Source: Paenibacillus sp. Soil787 (lineage in GTDB: Bacteria; Bacillota; Bacilli; Paenibacillales; NBRC-103111). Taken from it: 64,000 nucleotides of DNA. The notes beneath the pieces were generated by a model, which was given only the letters and a program-made list of their open reading frames with translations, was not told the DNA's origin and ran no database searches. Position numbers and translations under genes: made by a program. The stretch spans positions 106,134-170,133 of the forward strand of contig NZ_LMSP01000044.1 in the NCBI RefSeq assembly GCF_001429545.1. Direction: 5' to 3'. Positions 33,931-43,117 of this stretch are shown piece by piece; the stretch's first letter is position 1, and each line of letters opens with the position of its first letter.

Positions 33931-34977
33931 ATGCCAGTAAATAAAACAAACAAAACACTGGGCGATATACCCTTCTCCGTGCTCGATTTGTCTCCTATCA
34001 TTGCCGGCGGCAATCCTTCCGAGTCGTTTCGCAACACGCTGGAACTTGCCCAGCTTGCCGAGAAGTGGGGGTATAACCGATACTGGCTGGCGGAACACCA
34101 CAACATGCCCTTTATCGCCAGTTCCGCCACATCTGTTGTTATCGGCCATGTGGCAGCCGGTACGTCAACAATCCGGGTAGGATCAGGCGGGATAATGCTT
34201 CCCAATCATTCGCCGCTGGTAATCGCGGAACAGTTCGGGACACTTGAATCGTTGTTCCCGGGACGTATCGATCTCGGCCTTGGACGGGCGCCCGGCACGG
34301 ATCAGCGAACTGCACGTGCCCTGCGACGTGACACACGGAACGACGGCCAGGATTTCCCGTTACAATTGGACGAGCTGAGGGCCTATTTTGACCCATCGTT
34401 GGCGTCACATACTATGCCTGTGAAGGCCATCCCCGGTGATGGTTTAAACCTTCCGATCTGGCTGCTCGGCTCCAGCGGGTTCAGCGCGCAGCTGGCCGGT
34501 CAGCTCGGTCTGCCTTTTGCCTATGCCAGCCATTTCTCGCCTGCAAACACTGTGCCAGCCTTGGAAGTATATCGCCGTTCCTTCAAGCCTTCGAAGGTAC
34601 TGGACAAGCCGTACGCGATTGTAGGCGTCAACGTGATTGCTGCCGAAACAGATGAAGAAGCAAACCTCCTGGGAACAACACTGCAGCAGCAATTCTTAAA
34701 TCTGATCCGGGGTAAGGAAATGCAGCTGCAGCCCCCTGTGGGCAGCATGGACAACTTATGGAGCGAGTACGAAAAACAAGCTGTGGAGCAGCAACTGGGT
34801 TCTTCTATCTTCGGCAGCCCGAGCACCGTAAAAGATAAGCTTCAAACCTTCCTTGACAATACCCAGGCTGACGAAATAATGGTCAACACCCAGGTGTTTG
34901 ACCACAAGGCCCGTCTGCGTTCCTACGAAATCGTCGCAGATATCATCAAACATGTAACTTACGAACAGTTTTTCTAA
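33931..34977 (+). CDS. LLM class flavin-dependent oxidoreductase
   Basis: 348-aa luciferase-like monooxygenase fold: FSVLDLSPIIAGGNPSESFRN, YWLAEHHNMPFIASSATSVV, VGSGGIMLPNHSPLVIAEQF, and LGLGRAPGTDQ. This is the subgroup (MsnO8-like) common in Firmicutes. The AEHHN and NHSPL stretches help bind FMN. ATG 33931 follows GAGGTGG. It is flanked by two NIPSNAP genes. Base composition is somewhat GC-richer than neighbours. Confidence 0.88.
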   Translation: MPVNKTNKTLGDIPFSVLDLSPIIAGGNPSESFRNTLELAQLAEKWGYNRYWLAEHHNMPFIASSATSVVIGHVAAGTSTIRVGSGGIMLPNHSPLVIAEQFGTLESLFPGRIDLGLGRAPGTDQRTARALRRDTRNDGQDFPLQLDELRAYFDPSLASHTMPVKAIPGDGLNLPIWLLGSSGFSAQLAGQLGLPFAYASHFSPANTVPALEVYRRSFKPSKVLDKPYAIVGVNVIAAETDEEANLLGTTLQQQFLNLIRGKEMQLQPPVGSMDNLWSEYEKQAVEQQLGSSIFGSPSTVKDKLQTFLDNTQADEIMVNTQVFDHKARLRSYEIVADIIKHVTYEQFF

Positions 34978-34993
34978 ATGGAGGAGGGAAGAG

Positions 34994-35317
34994 ATGTTAT
35001 ATGAGCTGCGAGTTTATGATGTAAATCCAGGCAAAATGAAGGTTATCCAAGACAGGTTCAGAGATCATGTTATTCAATTATTTATGAATCATGATATGAA
35101 AGTGACGCATTTCTGGGAAGATTCGGATGATGCGAATAACCGTCTTTATTACGTTGTTGAGCATGACAATATGGAAATGCGTAACCTTAACTACGATCGT
35201 TTCCGCAACGATCCTGAATGGATTGAAGTAAAACGAATCTCAGAACTTGATGGACCCTTAGTTAAGAAGCAAGAAAGTATATTTATGAAAAACGTATCAT
35301 TTTTCGATAACAAATGA
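34994..35317 (+). CDS. NIPSNAP family protein 2
   Basis: 107-aa NIPSNAP: MLYELRVYDVNPGKMKVIQD, then NHDMKVTHFWEDSDDANNRL and ending ESIFMKNVSFFDNK. It starts 16 bp after the LLM gene with GGAGGAGGG. From ~35040 onwards it is nearly identical to NIPSNAP 3 at 63448 (about four differences in ~295 bp). Confidence 0.88.
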   Translation: MLYELRVYDVNPGKMKVIQDRFRDHVIQLFMNHDMKVTHFWEDSDDANNRLYYVVEHDNMEMRNLNYDRFRNDPEWIEVKRISELDGPLVKKQESIFMKNVSFFDNK

Positions 35318-35387
35318 AAATCATGCAGGAACCTGCATGTAAATTAAAAAAGATTTCTAAAAACAATAATGAAATGGAGCAAATAAA

Positions 35388-35858
35388 ATGAAAACTTTAG
35401 TAATCGTTACTCACCCGAACATCGGCGCATCCAACTGGAATAAAGCATGGGTGGAGGAATTGCAAAAGCATGACGATATCACGATTCATGAATTATATAA
35501 AGCGTACCCCGACGAGAATATCGATGTTGCTAGAGAGCAGCAATTGATTGAAGCGCATGACCGTATTATTTTTCAATATCCACTTTATTGGTACAGCACA
35601 CCGCCATTACTCAAAAAGTGGTTTGATTCCGTCTTGCTATACGGCTGGGCCTATGGTCCGGATGGCTCTAAAACAGCAGGTAAAGAAATCGGTGTTGCGA
35701 TCTCGACCTATGGTACAGAAGAGTCATATCAAGCAACCGGGTTCAATCGCTTTACCCTGCGAGAAATATTGCGACCAATAGAAGCGCTTGCTCATTTTAT
35801 TAGTGCCTCTTATCTGCCTCACTTTTCACTAAACGACACTTCTATCGTTACGGAGTAA
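35388..35858 (+). CDS. flavodoxin-fold NAD(P)H oxidoreductase, C-terminally truncated
   Basis: 156-aa protein of the KefF/YwrO/MdaB type, predicted FMN-dependent quinone reductase. VTHPNIGASNWNKAW, IIFQYPLYWYSTPPLLKKWF and TYGTEESYQATGFNRFTL are conserved. Relative to copy 2 (57941-58483) it ends 24 residues early: a short deletion after GTTACGGA creates TAA at 35856-35858, though the lost tail is still recognisable downstream (GTAAAGCCAGTTGTGG). The shortened copy may still fold. Confidence 0.82.
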   Translation: MKTLVIVTHPNIGASNWNKAWVEELQKHDDITIHELYKAYPDENIDVAREQQLIEAHDRIIFQYPLYWYSTPPLLKKWFDSVLLYGWAYGPDGSKTAGKEIGVAISTYGTEESYQATGFNRFTLREILRPIEALAHFISASYLPHFSLNDTSIVTE

Positions 35859-35877
35859 AGCCAGTTGTGGTGGACTA

Positions 35878-36510
35878 ATGAAAGACTTGATCATTGATGT
35901 TTATATGGATACGATGTGTCCCTGGTGTCGCATGGGAACTACCAGTCTGCAAACAGCTTTGAAACAATTGCCAGAAGGCACTAAGGCAACCATTCGTTCG
36001 CATGCTTTTCAGATTAATCCTGGTATTCATCCTGAAGGAGAAGATTATCGGCAGGTTATGATTGGCAGATTAGGCGGGGTTCCTCAATTCGAAGCAAGAA
36101 TGAGGCAGTATAATGAAACCGGTGCTCATTTCGGCCTTACATTTAATATGGATAGTGTGAAATATACACCGAATACTACCTTATCCCATCAGTTAATAGC
36201 TATTATGCCAGAGAACTTGCAAGAGCAATTGATTGAGAAAATATATACGGCTTATTTTGAAAATGGCATCGATATCGGTAATGTGGATGAACTTGTGGAA
36301 ATAGCAAGAGCAAACGGGATCACTGACGATGCTGGTGAACTCAAAATGCGGCTTATTAAAGGCGATGGGATTGAAAAGGTTGAATTAGGACAGCGCAATG
36401 CGGAGAAGCTAGGAATCAGAGGGGTGCCTTACTTTGTCATCAACGAGAAGGTCAGCCTATCTGGTCTACAATCCCCTAATGATTTTATAAGAGCGTTTGA
36501 AAATAGTTAA
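35878..36510 (+). CDS. DsbA family oxidoreductase (FrnE-like)
   Basis: 210-aa thioredoxin-fold protein with CPWC active site at residues 14-17 (VYMDTMCPWCRMGTTSL) and the cis-Pro loop GVPYFVINEKVSLSG. The FrnE-like group is cytoplasmic and linked to oxidative stress. It starts with ATG at the end of the truncated NQO gene's ancestral tail, where the original ATGA overlap would have been. A deleted copy is at 58480-58560. Confidence 0.88.
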   Translation: MKDLIIDVYMDTMCPWCRMGTTSLQTALKQLPEGTKATIRSHAFQINPGIHPEGEDYRQVMIGRLGGVPQFEARMRQYNETGAHFGLTFNMDSVKYTPNTTLSHQLIAIMPENLQEQLIEKIYTAYFENGIDIGNVDELVEIARANGITDDAGELKMRLIKGDGIEKVELGQRNAEKLGIRGVPYFVINEKVSLSGLQSPNDFIRAFENS

Positions 36511-36554
36511 GCTGCACGGTACAAGTGTAATCGTGGATCAAGGGGAACGATAAA

Positions 36555-37298
36555 ATGAATTTTCAAGGTAAAGTAGCAGTAATTACGGGTGGAAGCAGCG
36601 GTATTGGAAAAGCAGCGGCAATTGAACTGGTGAAACGAGGAGCCAATGTAGTCATCAGTGGGCGCAGCGAACAAGCGCTGGTAGAGGCTGCAAAAGAGGT
36701 CGATCCGACAGGCGCGCATGTCGCATATGTTGCCGGTGACATTTCAGATCCCCAAATAGCTGAACGCTTAATCGGTGAAGCACTTTCGCGCTTTGGACGT
36801 ATCGACACACTGGTGAACAGTGCCGGTATTTTTATAGGAAAATCATTCACGGACTTCACTGAAGCGGATTTTGAATCGATACTGTCCATCAATGTGGCAG
36901 GATTCTTCCAAGTTACTCAGCGTGCGCTGACCGAGATGCTGAAGGCAGGTTCCGGCCATATCGTCAACATCACAGCAAGCGGAGGCGCGGAGCAGTCTCT
37001 TAAAGCCGTGCCAGCCGTACTTACCGCACTGACCAAAGGAGGCTTGAACGCGGCAACGAAATCGCTGGCGATTGAGTATGCGGATAAGGGCATTCGTGTG
37101 AACGCAGTCGCGCCAGGGGTCATTAAGACGCCGATGCATTCGGTTGAGACATATGATTATTTAGCTCAATTGCACCCATTGGGCCGAATGGGCGAGGTTC
37201 AGGATATTGTTGACGCCATTGTGTATCTGGAATCCGCACAATTCGTGACCGGAGAGATTCTTCATGTCGATGGCGGTCAAAATGCCGGACAGTGGTAA
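36555..37298 (+). CDS. SDR family oxidoreductase 3 (catalytic Tyr replaced)
   Basis: 247-aa SDR almost identical to SDR2: TGGSSGIG, SGRSE, NSAG, FVTGEILHVDGGQ. The YxxxK position reads TALTK, so the usual Tyr is again missing. Preceded by AAGGGGAACG. Followed by decayed SDR and tautomerase pieces. Confidence 0.87.
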   Translation: MNFQGKVAVITGGSSGIGKAAAIELVKRGANVVISGRSEQALVEAAKEVDPTGAHVAYVAGDISDPQIAERLIGEALSRFGRIDTLVNSAGIFIGKSFTDFTEADFESILSINVAGFFQVTQRALTEMLKAGSGHIVNITASGGAEQSLKAVPAVLTALTKGGLNAATKSLAIEYADKGIRVNAVAPGVIKTPMHSVETYDYLAQLHPLGRMGEVQDIVDAIVYLESAQFVTGEILHVDGGQNAGQW

Positions 37299-37342
37299 AG
37301 TGTTAGCCCGATCAAGGAAGATGCATCTATAATTGCAGAATA

Positions 37343-37403
37343 CAAGGCAAAACGTTCAGTAATTATTCGGAAGTAGTAGTCTTGGGAAAAATAATCCCGA
37401 TTA
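37343..37403 (+). pseudogene. remnant of a fourth SDR N-terminus
   Basis: CAAGGCAAAACGTTCAGTAA and GGAAGTAGTAGTCTTGGGAA align with the first ~20 codons of SDR1-3 (the TGGSSGLGK region) with many substitutions. No long open frame. The next ~170 bp show nothing recognisable. Confidence 0.5.
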
Positions 37404-37575
37404 TATGTCTTTGTGGGCAGGAGAAGGTTTGCGGATGCTTACTTCTGGCCAAAGTGCAGAGAGTATCGTGCAGGAAACTATCAATCAGGCGCAACGATTC
37501 TCTATTAAATAAAAATAGAATGACTGTGGAGACGCGTTTACTTGACCCAAGAGCAATGAAAGAAGACGTGCGTCT

Positions 37576-37674
37576 ACCTTCGTAGTTATCGAAGAGGTTG
37601 ACACCGAGAATTGGGGTTGGGGCGGACTACCTGTGTTGGAATATCGCCGGCAGCTTGCCGCTAAGATGAAGTAA
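37576..37674 (+). pseudogene. remnant of a 4-oxalocrotonate tautomerase gene
   Basis: Encodes TFVVIEEVDTENWGWGGLPV and then LEYRRQLAAKMK plus stop, nearly identical to residues 47-78 of the intact gene at 32240, but the 5' half with its catalytic Pro is gone. It follows SDR3, as the intact tautomerase follows SDR1. Confidence 0.85.
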
Positions 37675-37696
37675 TTACTTTAATTTTTTTTAATCG

Positions 37697-37731
37697 AACC
37701 CAGTGCCAACACGGCACTGGGTTTGGTTTTT
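37697..37731 (+). terminator. terminator ending the 32.7-37.3 kb run
   Basis: AACCCAGTGCC (37697-37707) and GGCACTGGGTT (37713-37723), then TGGTTTTTA. Confidence 0.85.
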
Positions 37732-37814
37732 ATAAAGGGGCGTCTTTACTCATCGTATATGTCTTACTCTATTTGGAATAATAGCAGTGACTGTGTCAAC
37801 CAGGAGGAGTTTTC

Positions 37815-39353
37815 ATGAGATGGTTTATAAGAGGTAAAGATACATTCAATAATTATGAAAATCTTCCTACAATGAAAAGCAATAACCTGGAGGAAGACAA
37901 TAATCATGAGTTTACATCGGATATCGAGCAAAACGAAAAGATTTTAAGAGAAACATTCCAGGATTGTTCTGACTTGGAATACCGAAGGATAGAAGGTAAC
38001 CATAACTTTCAAGGGCTCATTGTTTACATAGATAACTTGATTGATACAAAAATGCTTGAAGAGCATGTAATTAAACCAATGCTCACGAGCTTAACAAATG
38101 ATAACTTTCCGAAGGAAGCAGGAGATCTCCTAAGTGAGATGATCTCCGTTGGAACCACGAATAGCTCTACAAAAGTATCGGAAACCATTCAAAACATATT
38201 AGAGGGTTATGCCGCCATTCTAACGACAGGCAGCAGTAACGTAATGATGGTTTCAATTCCTGGTTTATCTAAAAGAAGTATTGAAGAAGCGTCATCCGAG
38301 CCGGTTATATACGGCCCAAGGGACGGCTTCATTGAACATATTTCAACAAACATAAGTCTGATACGTACCAGACTCAAAACATCAAAATTAAAGGTAGAAT
38401 ATATTACCCTAGGAGAGCTGTCCAAGACTCGAATAGCCATTACCTACCTAAAGGGTATTGTGCAGGAAACATTAGTTGACGAAGTTAGAACAAGATTGAA
38501 TGCCATACAAGTGGATGGTGTACTCGAATCAGCGTATATCGAAGAATTTATTGAGGATCAACCGTTTTCAATATTTCCCCAAGTCCACAATACAGAACGT
38601 CCAGATGTGGTGGCTGCTGAATTGCTTGAAGGAAAAGTAGCCATTCTTGTGGATACTACCCCAATTGTCCTTATTGTTCCGATGACGTTCTGGACAGGAC
38701 TTCAGGCAAGTGAAGATTACTATACTCGTTGGCCAGTCGCTACTTTTGTTCGATGGATTCGATTCCTCTTCATCAATTTAGCGATATTTTTACCTTCATT
38801 GTATGTAGCTATTACGACCTTCCATCAGGAAATGATACCCACTAATCTTGTGCTGAGTATTGCTGCCTCGAGGGAAGCCGTTCCCTTTCCTGCGATGATT
38901 GAAGCTTTACTAATGGGAGTCATATTTGAAGGCCTGCGGGAAGCCGGAAATCGTCTGCCTAAACAGATAGGCCCAACCATAAGTATCGTTGGAGGTTTAG
39001 TCATTGGCCAGGCATCGGTTCAAGCGGGATTAATATCTGCTCCAGTCGTCATTATCGTGTCCATCACTGGCATTGCGGCGTTTACGGTCCCTCGCTATAG
39101 TTTTGGAAATGGGATCCGATTACTTCGTTTTCCAATGTTATTCTTGGCGGGGGGACTGGGCCTCTATGGCATTGTTCTAGGATTGATAGGCATCATATTA
39201 CACGTGACCTCCCTTCGTTCCTTCGGGGTTCTTTATTTTTCTCCAGTCTCTCCGCTTAAGTTGACCGGCTTGAAGGATGTTTTGATAAGGATACCGATTT
39301 GGGCGAAATTTCGCTCGTCGACAAGATCGAATCAAGAGGGAGGGCGTTCTTAG
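37815..39353 (+). CDS. GerA-family spore germination protein (A subunit)
   Basis: 512-aa A subunit of a nutrient germinant receptor in the inner spore membrane. It has a hydrophilic N-terminal domain and four to five C-terminal helices; IFPQVHNTERPDVVAAELLEG and RILVDTTPIVLIVPMTFW are typical GerA blocks. Start follows CAGGAGGAG. It forms a unit with the C subunit (39406) and a small membrane protein. Confidence 0.88.
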   Translation: MRWFIRGKDTFNNYENLPTMKSNNLEEDNNHEFTSDIEQNEKILRETFQDCSDLEYRRIEGNHNFQGLIVYIDNLIDTKMLEEHVIKPMLTSLTNDNFPKEAGDLLSEMISVGTTNSSTKVSETIQNILEGYAAILTTGSSNVMMVSIPGLSKRSIEEASSEPVIYGPRDGFIEHISTNISLIRTRLKTSKLKVEYITLGELSKTRIAITYLKGIVQETLVDEVRTRLNAIQVDGVLESAYIEEFIEDQPFSIFPQVHNTERPDVVAAELLEGKVAILVDTTPIVLIVPMTFWTGLQASEDYYTRWPVATFVRWIRFLFINLAIFLPSLYVAITTFHQEMIPTNLVLSIAASREAVPFPAMIEALLMGVIFEGLREAGNRLPKQIGPTISIVGGLVIGQASVQAGLISAPVVIIVSITGIAAFTVPRYSFGNGIRLLRFPMLFLAGGLGLYGIVLGLIGIILHVTSLRSFGVLYFSPVSPLKLTGLKDVLIRIPIWAKFRSSTRSNQEGGRS

Positions 39354-39405
39354 CAGTTCATAGAAATTTAGGTTGAGGGCGGATTAAAGATTTGGGGGTT
39401 AAGAG

Positions 39406-40563
39406 ATGAGAAGACTAAAATATATGATTCTTCTCGTATTTGTCTTTATTAGCGGGTGTTGGGATCGTATGGAAATGAATGATCTTGCATTTGTCACGGG
39501 TACTGCGATGGATCTGTCGGACGACGGCAACATGCTGCTATGTTCCCTTCAAATCGCAACGCCATCTACAGAAGGAGGAATGAGTGGCGGAGGGAGCGGC
39601 AGCAAAAATAATTTTTTCATTATATCCGCAGAAGGAAAGAATGGAAATGAAATTCATCAAAAACTTCAGAAGAAAAGCTCACGCCATTTGTTCTACTCTC
39701 ATCGCAGCATTGTGTTTATTAGTGAACGTTTAGCTAAGCATGGCATTCAAGGTGTACTGGATATCTTTACTCATGACCCAAGAAATCGCTTAAAGACCTA
39801 TATCATGGTTGTTAAAGGGGAAGCAGGGCGGAATATTTTGCAAATGAATTATCCTTTAAAGCAAGTGCCAATCGAAGCAGTGAGGGAAATGGAAAATTCG
39901 GGAGATGATTTAGCAGTAACATTGAAGGATTTTTTTATTTCGTCTGAAAGTGAGGGTGTTCATCCCGTCGTAGGGGTAATTGAATCCGATATCCACTCCA
40001 AAGATCCACATAAGCAACTATTTAAGTTAGCGGGCGCCGGCGTTTTTAAAGATTTAAAGCTATCCGGTTTATTAGATATAAATGAAACATTGGGGCTGAT
40101 GTGGGTGACGAACAAGCTGAAGTTCGGTCGAATCACGGCAAATTTACCTGAAGGTAATGGGGAAGTTGGGATGATGATAACCCATGCTGACCGCAAAATC
40201 ATTACGCAGACTGGGCATGATTCTGTACAATTTAAGATTCAATTGGAAGGTCAAGGAAGTTTGGTCGAGAATAATTCCGGTCTGGATATCAACGAACCAA
40301 AGAATTTGAAGCTAATAACAAAAGCGTTGGAAAATGCAGCCAAGAAACTAGTCAAAGATGTTATATTTAAAATCCAAAAGAAATATAAAGTGGATAGCGT
40401 GGGCTTTGGCCAAGAAATTTATAAGCATAACCCTGAAAAGTGGGCAATTTTGAAAAACCAATGGGATACTCGGTTTCCAGAGGCAGATATATTGGTTGAA
40501 GTTAACCTGATAATAAAAGGAGAGGGAATGGTACATTCTTCCTTCGAGAAGGAGTCCGAATAA
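39406..40563 (+). CDS. Ger(x)C family spore germination lipoprotein (C subunit)
   Basis: 385-aa lipoprotein: signal peptide MRRLKYMILLVFVFISGC ends in a lipobox with Cys 18, then WDRMEMNDLAFVTGTAMD, the family opening. HKDPHKQLFKLAGAGVFKDLKL-type and C-terminal LVEVNLIIKGEG segments fit GerC. It would anchor to the inner spore membrane and work with the A and B subunits. Starts 52 bp after the A gene. Confidence 0.88.
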   Translation: MRRLKYMILLVFVFISGCWDRMEMNDLAFVTGTAMDLSDDGNMLLCSLQIATPSTEGGMSGGGSGSKNNFFIISAEGKNGNEIHQKLQKKSSRHLFYSHRSIVFISERLAKHGIQGVLDIFTHDPRNRLKTYIMVVKGEAGRNILQMNYPLKQVPIEAVREMENSGDDLAVTLKDFFISSESEGVHPVVGVIESDIHSKDPHKQLFKLAGAGVFKDLKLSGLLDINETLGLMWVTNKLKFGRITANLPEGNGEVGMMITHADRKIITQTGHDSVQFKIQLEGQGSLVENNSGLDINEPKNLKLITKALENAAKKLVKDVIFKIQKKYKVDSVGFGQEIYKHNPEKWAILKNQWDTRFPEADILVEVNLIIKGEGMVHSSFEKESE

Positions 40564-40790
40564 TGATCCTGCAAATATCAACTTTTGTTATTTTCACGTT
40601 GGGTTGGTCTTACTATAAAGTTCAGATGTTTCTAAATAAAAAACAGCCTAAAGTAGCTGTTATATATAGTTGTTTGATGGGATTATGTTTGATTCTAGGT
40701 TCTTTATTACTTGCCCATGTTCATATTAGCATAACAGCTCCTGTGAGATTCATTTTTGAGCCCATCGGAAAAATCATTTTAAAACAATGA
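40563..40790 (+). CDS. small two-helix membrane protein of the ger operon
   Basis: 75-aa protein with two hydrophobic helices (MILQISTFVIFTLGW and SCLMGLCLILGSLLLAHV). Its ATG overlaps the GerC stop by one base (TAATG), so it is translationally coupled. Small fourth (D-type) subunits accompany some Ger receptors, which this may be. Ends 3 bp from the convergent permease gene. Confidence 0.65.
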   Translation: MILQISTFVIFTLGWSYYKVQMFLNKKQPKVAVIYSCLMGLCLILGSLLLAHVHISITAPVRFIFEPIGKIILKQ

Positions 40791-40793
40791 AAT

Positions 40794-41894
40794 CTAAACC
40801 TCTGACTTCCTCCAACGCCTCTTTATCGTATCAATCATTAGAAGTGCAAGGGGTAAAATGAATTGTGTGAAAATTGCATAACTTGGATAAGAATTTCTAA
40901 GAAAAGTAGTCAAATCAGTGGAATAATATTTAAAAACCGAAATCGATCCTATCCCTGCCAAAAGTGTTACAGGGAATACAAAGTCCCTGTAATTTCTAAT
41001 GTTAAAAAAATGGCTTACACTTAGACATATAATAAAACAGATGAGAGCATCTTTTACAAAGCAACCCATAACCCATATAGCCACCCCTAAAGCTTCCAAG
41101 CGTTCAAAACTTCCTGTTATGCCTATATACCGAATTACTTCTAACACTGGAAAAGTCAATTTATCGGTTAACGGCCCGAAGATCATAATCAGAGGTATAA
41201 TAGCAATGAAGAGAAGACCTGTGATTAGCAACAATGCGATGAACGAAACTTTGGCTGCTTTCTTCGGTTGATTCAAATAAGGAAGAAGCCACCCCAAAAT
41301 AAAAAATTGACTTAAGTAAGTGGTTGGGAAAACGGACGCCTGAAGGACTGGAACCATTCCTTTACTCATCATAGGAAGGATCCGCTCCGAATCAGATTCT
41401 GCGAGCATGAGTATCAAGAGAGGAATCAACAAAACAAAGATGAGTAAGGAAATGTACTCATTAGATCTTGCGATAGATTCGATACCCATATAGGCTGCTA
41501 AACCACATAAGAGTGCCAACGTTAGACTGACAACGATACCAGGAGTTCTCATGAGCAAAACGGTATTAATAAACTGAATATGTTGATTAAGTACGACGAA
41601 ATCATAACTAATCCAGTAATAAATAAAATAACATCCTAAGCATTTTGCAGGCCATTTCCCTATGATTTGAGAGCTGTACTGTATAATCGTAAGACCAGGG
41701 TAGCGATTCGACAATTTGATCATCACCCAAATCGTTAATGACCCGATCAAGACAGCAGGGAAAATCGTTATCCAGGCATCTTGCTTGGAGGTCTTCGACT
41801 CCAAACCTGGTATAATAAGAATGACGATAGGAGCTATAAAGGAGAAAATTAACAAACATAATTGAGTTCCCGATATTTTTTCAGCAGACTTCAT
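40794..41894 (-). CDS. GerAB-type spore germination permease (B subunit)
   Basis: 366-aa integral membrane protein, about ten helices, of the APC-related GerAB/endospore germination permease family: ISGTQLCLLIFSFIAP, WVMIKLSNRYPGLTIIQYSSQIIGKWPAKCLGCYF, and the end LPLALLMIDTIKRRWRKSEV. It forms the membrane channel/ligand subunit of the receptor. Unlike usual operons, it lies on the opposite strand to the A and C genes and converges on them with a 3-bp gap. Confidence 0.85.
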   Translation of the reverse strand: MKSAEKISGTQLCLLIFSFIAPIVILIIPGLESKTSKQDAWITIFPAVLIGSLTIWVMIKLSNRYPGLTIIQYSSQIIGKWPAKCLGCYFIYYWISYDFVVLNQHIQFINTVLLMRTPGIVVSLTLALLCGLAAYMGIESIARSNEYISLLIFVLLIPLLILMLAESDSERILPMMSKGMVPVLQASVFPTTYLSQFFILGWLLPYLNQPKKAAKVSFIALLLITGLLFIAIIPLIMIFGPLTDKLTFPVLEVIRYIGITGSFERLEALGVAIWVMGCFVKDALICFIICLSVSHFFNIRNYRDFVFPVTLLAGIGSISVFKYYSTDLTTFLRNSYPSYAIFTQFILPLALLMIDTIKRRWRKSEV

Positions 41895-42060
41895 TCACGT
41901 TTCTCCTTCAGATCAGATTCTCTCCAAGTATTCCCTTCTTAACACCTTGTATACAGATGGCAAGTAATCCGGGAATAGGTATAATCAATTGAATATTCTT
42001 TCTCTCATTTCCGCGACGCTGCTTATTGAACACCTTGCATAGACGATTGTATGTGAATGA

Positions 42061-42110
42061 AGAAGAGCAATTGGATAGGCCGACAGCCTGTTCAATTGCT
42101 CTTCTTTTTG
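42061..42110 (+). terminator. hairpin terminator between the permease and SDR genes
   Basis: AGAAGAGCAATTG (42061-42073) and CAATTGCTCTTCT (42093-42105) are perfect arms with an inner AGGC/GCCT pair, followed by TTTTTG on the plus strand. Both neighbouring genes are on the minus strand, so its direction is odd. Confidence 0.7.
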
Positions 42111-42142
42111 TGAATGGATTAGTACGAATTACAGCGTCACGC

Positions 42143-43114
42143 TTAGGTCCTGAATTTCACGCCAGTCATCTCCTCGCTGAGCAACCAAAGCCGCTCCGCA
42201 AAGCCAGGATCGATCGCCCAAGGAAGTACACCGGACATTACTTGACCAAGCCCTTGCAAAGCTTCGGCCGTTATGACCTCGGCAATATCGGCATCTATGC
42301 AATAAACGCCGCCTTTGCCCTCAAGCTGAGGACTCGTCGCACACCATACGTTAGTTGCAGCTCCCTGCTCAGTGGTTTTAAATTCCCCACCTGCTGCACT
42401 CTTCTCATCATCCGACATATAACGCACCAAATCAGTCATGATTCTGCCGGGATGGACAGAAAAGGCGCGAACGCCGAACGCATGGCCTAAGCGGTCCAGC
42501 TCAACAGCAAACAGCGCATTGGCAGATTTGGACTGTCCATAGGCCTTCCACTTGTTATACTCCTGACGTTCGAAGTTTGGATCTTCAAAATCAACGCCTC
42601 CGAAGCGGATACCGGTCGAAGAGACGGAGACAACACGCGCGTTTCCTGCTTGTTTCAAAGACGGCCAGAGCCGAGCTGTTAACTGGAAGTGTCCTAAGTG
42701 ATTGGTCGCGAACTGGGATTCATAGCCGCGCGCATCGCGCACCAGCGGAGGAGCCATAATGCCTGCATTATTAATGAGCATATCCAACTGCCGGCCAGTA
42801 TTTAGAAACCGCTGGGCGAATGCGTCGATGGAATCGGGGGCTATAAGATCGAGCTCCTCCAGCTCCACTCTCGGGATATTAGCAATTAAAGTGCGCGCTT
42901 TCTCGGGCGTACGCGCGGGTACAATTACCGACGCACCTGCTTCCGCCAGAGCGCGGGTTGTCTCAAGTCCGATACCGGAGTACCCGCCGGTCACGATGGC
43001 GATCTTGCCGCTCAGGTCAAGTCCGGCTAGCGCTTCCCGCGCTATTGTTTGCGGCCCGTAGCCCGATGGGATCGGTGCTTGAGGTGTAATCTTATAAGTG
43101 TGATCTGTATGCAT
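42143..43114 (-). CDS. SDR family oxidoreductase (retinol-dehydrogenase-like group)
   Basis: 323-aa NAD(P)-dependent SDR. IAIVTGGYSGIGLETTRAL, NNAGIMAPP, VVSVSSTG and YGQSK with the catalytic Ser, Tyr and Lys intact, unlike SDR1-3. Its C-terminus is long. Forms an operon with the MerR gene just upstream (3 bp gap), so it is likely the target of that regulator; typical substrates are aldehydes, ketones or quinones. Confidence 0.87.
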   Translation of the reverse strand: MHTDHTYKITPQAPIPSGYGPQTIAREALAGLDLSGKIAIVTGGYSGIGLETTRALAEAGASVIVPARTPEKARTLIANIPRVELEELDLIAPDSIDAFAQRFLNTGRQLDMLINNAGIMAPPLVRDARGYESQFATNHLGHFQLTARLWPSLKQAGNARVVSVSSTGIRFGGVDFEDPNFERQEYNKWKAYGQSKSANALFAVELDRLGHAFGVRAFSVHPGRIMTDLVRYMSDDEKSAAGGEFKTTEQGAATNVWCATSPQLEGKGGVYCIDADIAEVITAEALQGLGQVMSGVLPWAIDPGFAERLWLLSEEMTGVKFRT

Positions 43115-43117
43115 AGT

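Noticed and set aside
37382..37585. 67-codon open frame after SDR3
   Set aside because: Lies over decayed SDR/tautomerase DNA and has no start signals or family resemblance.
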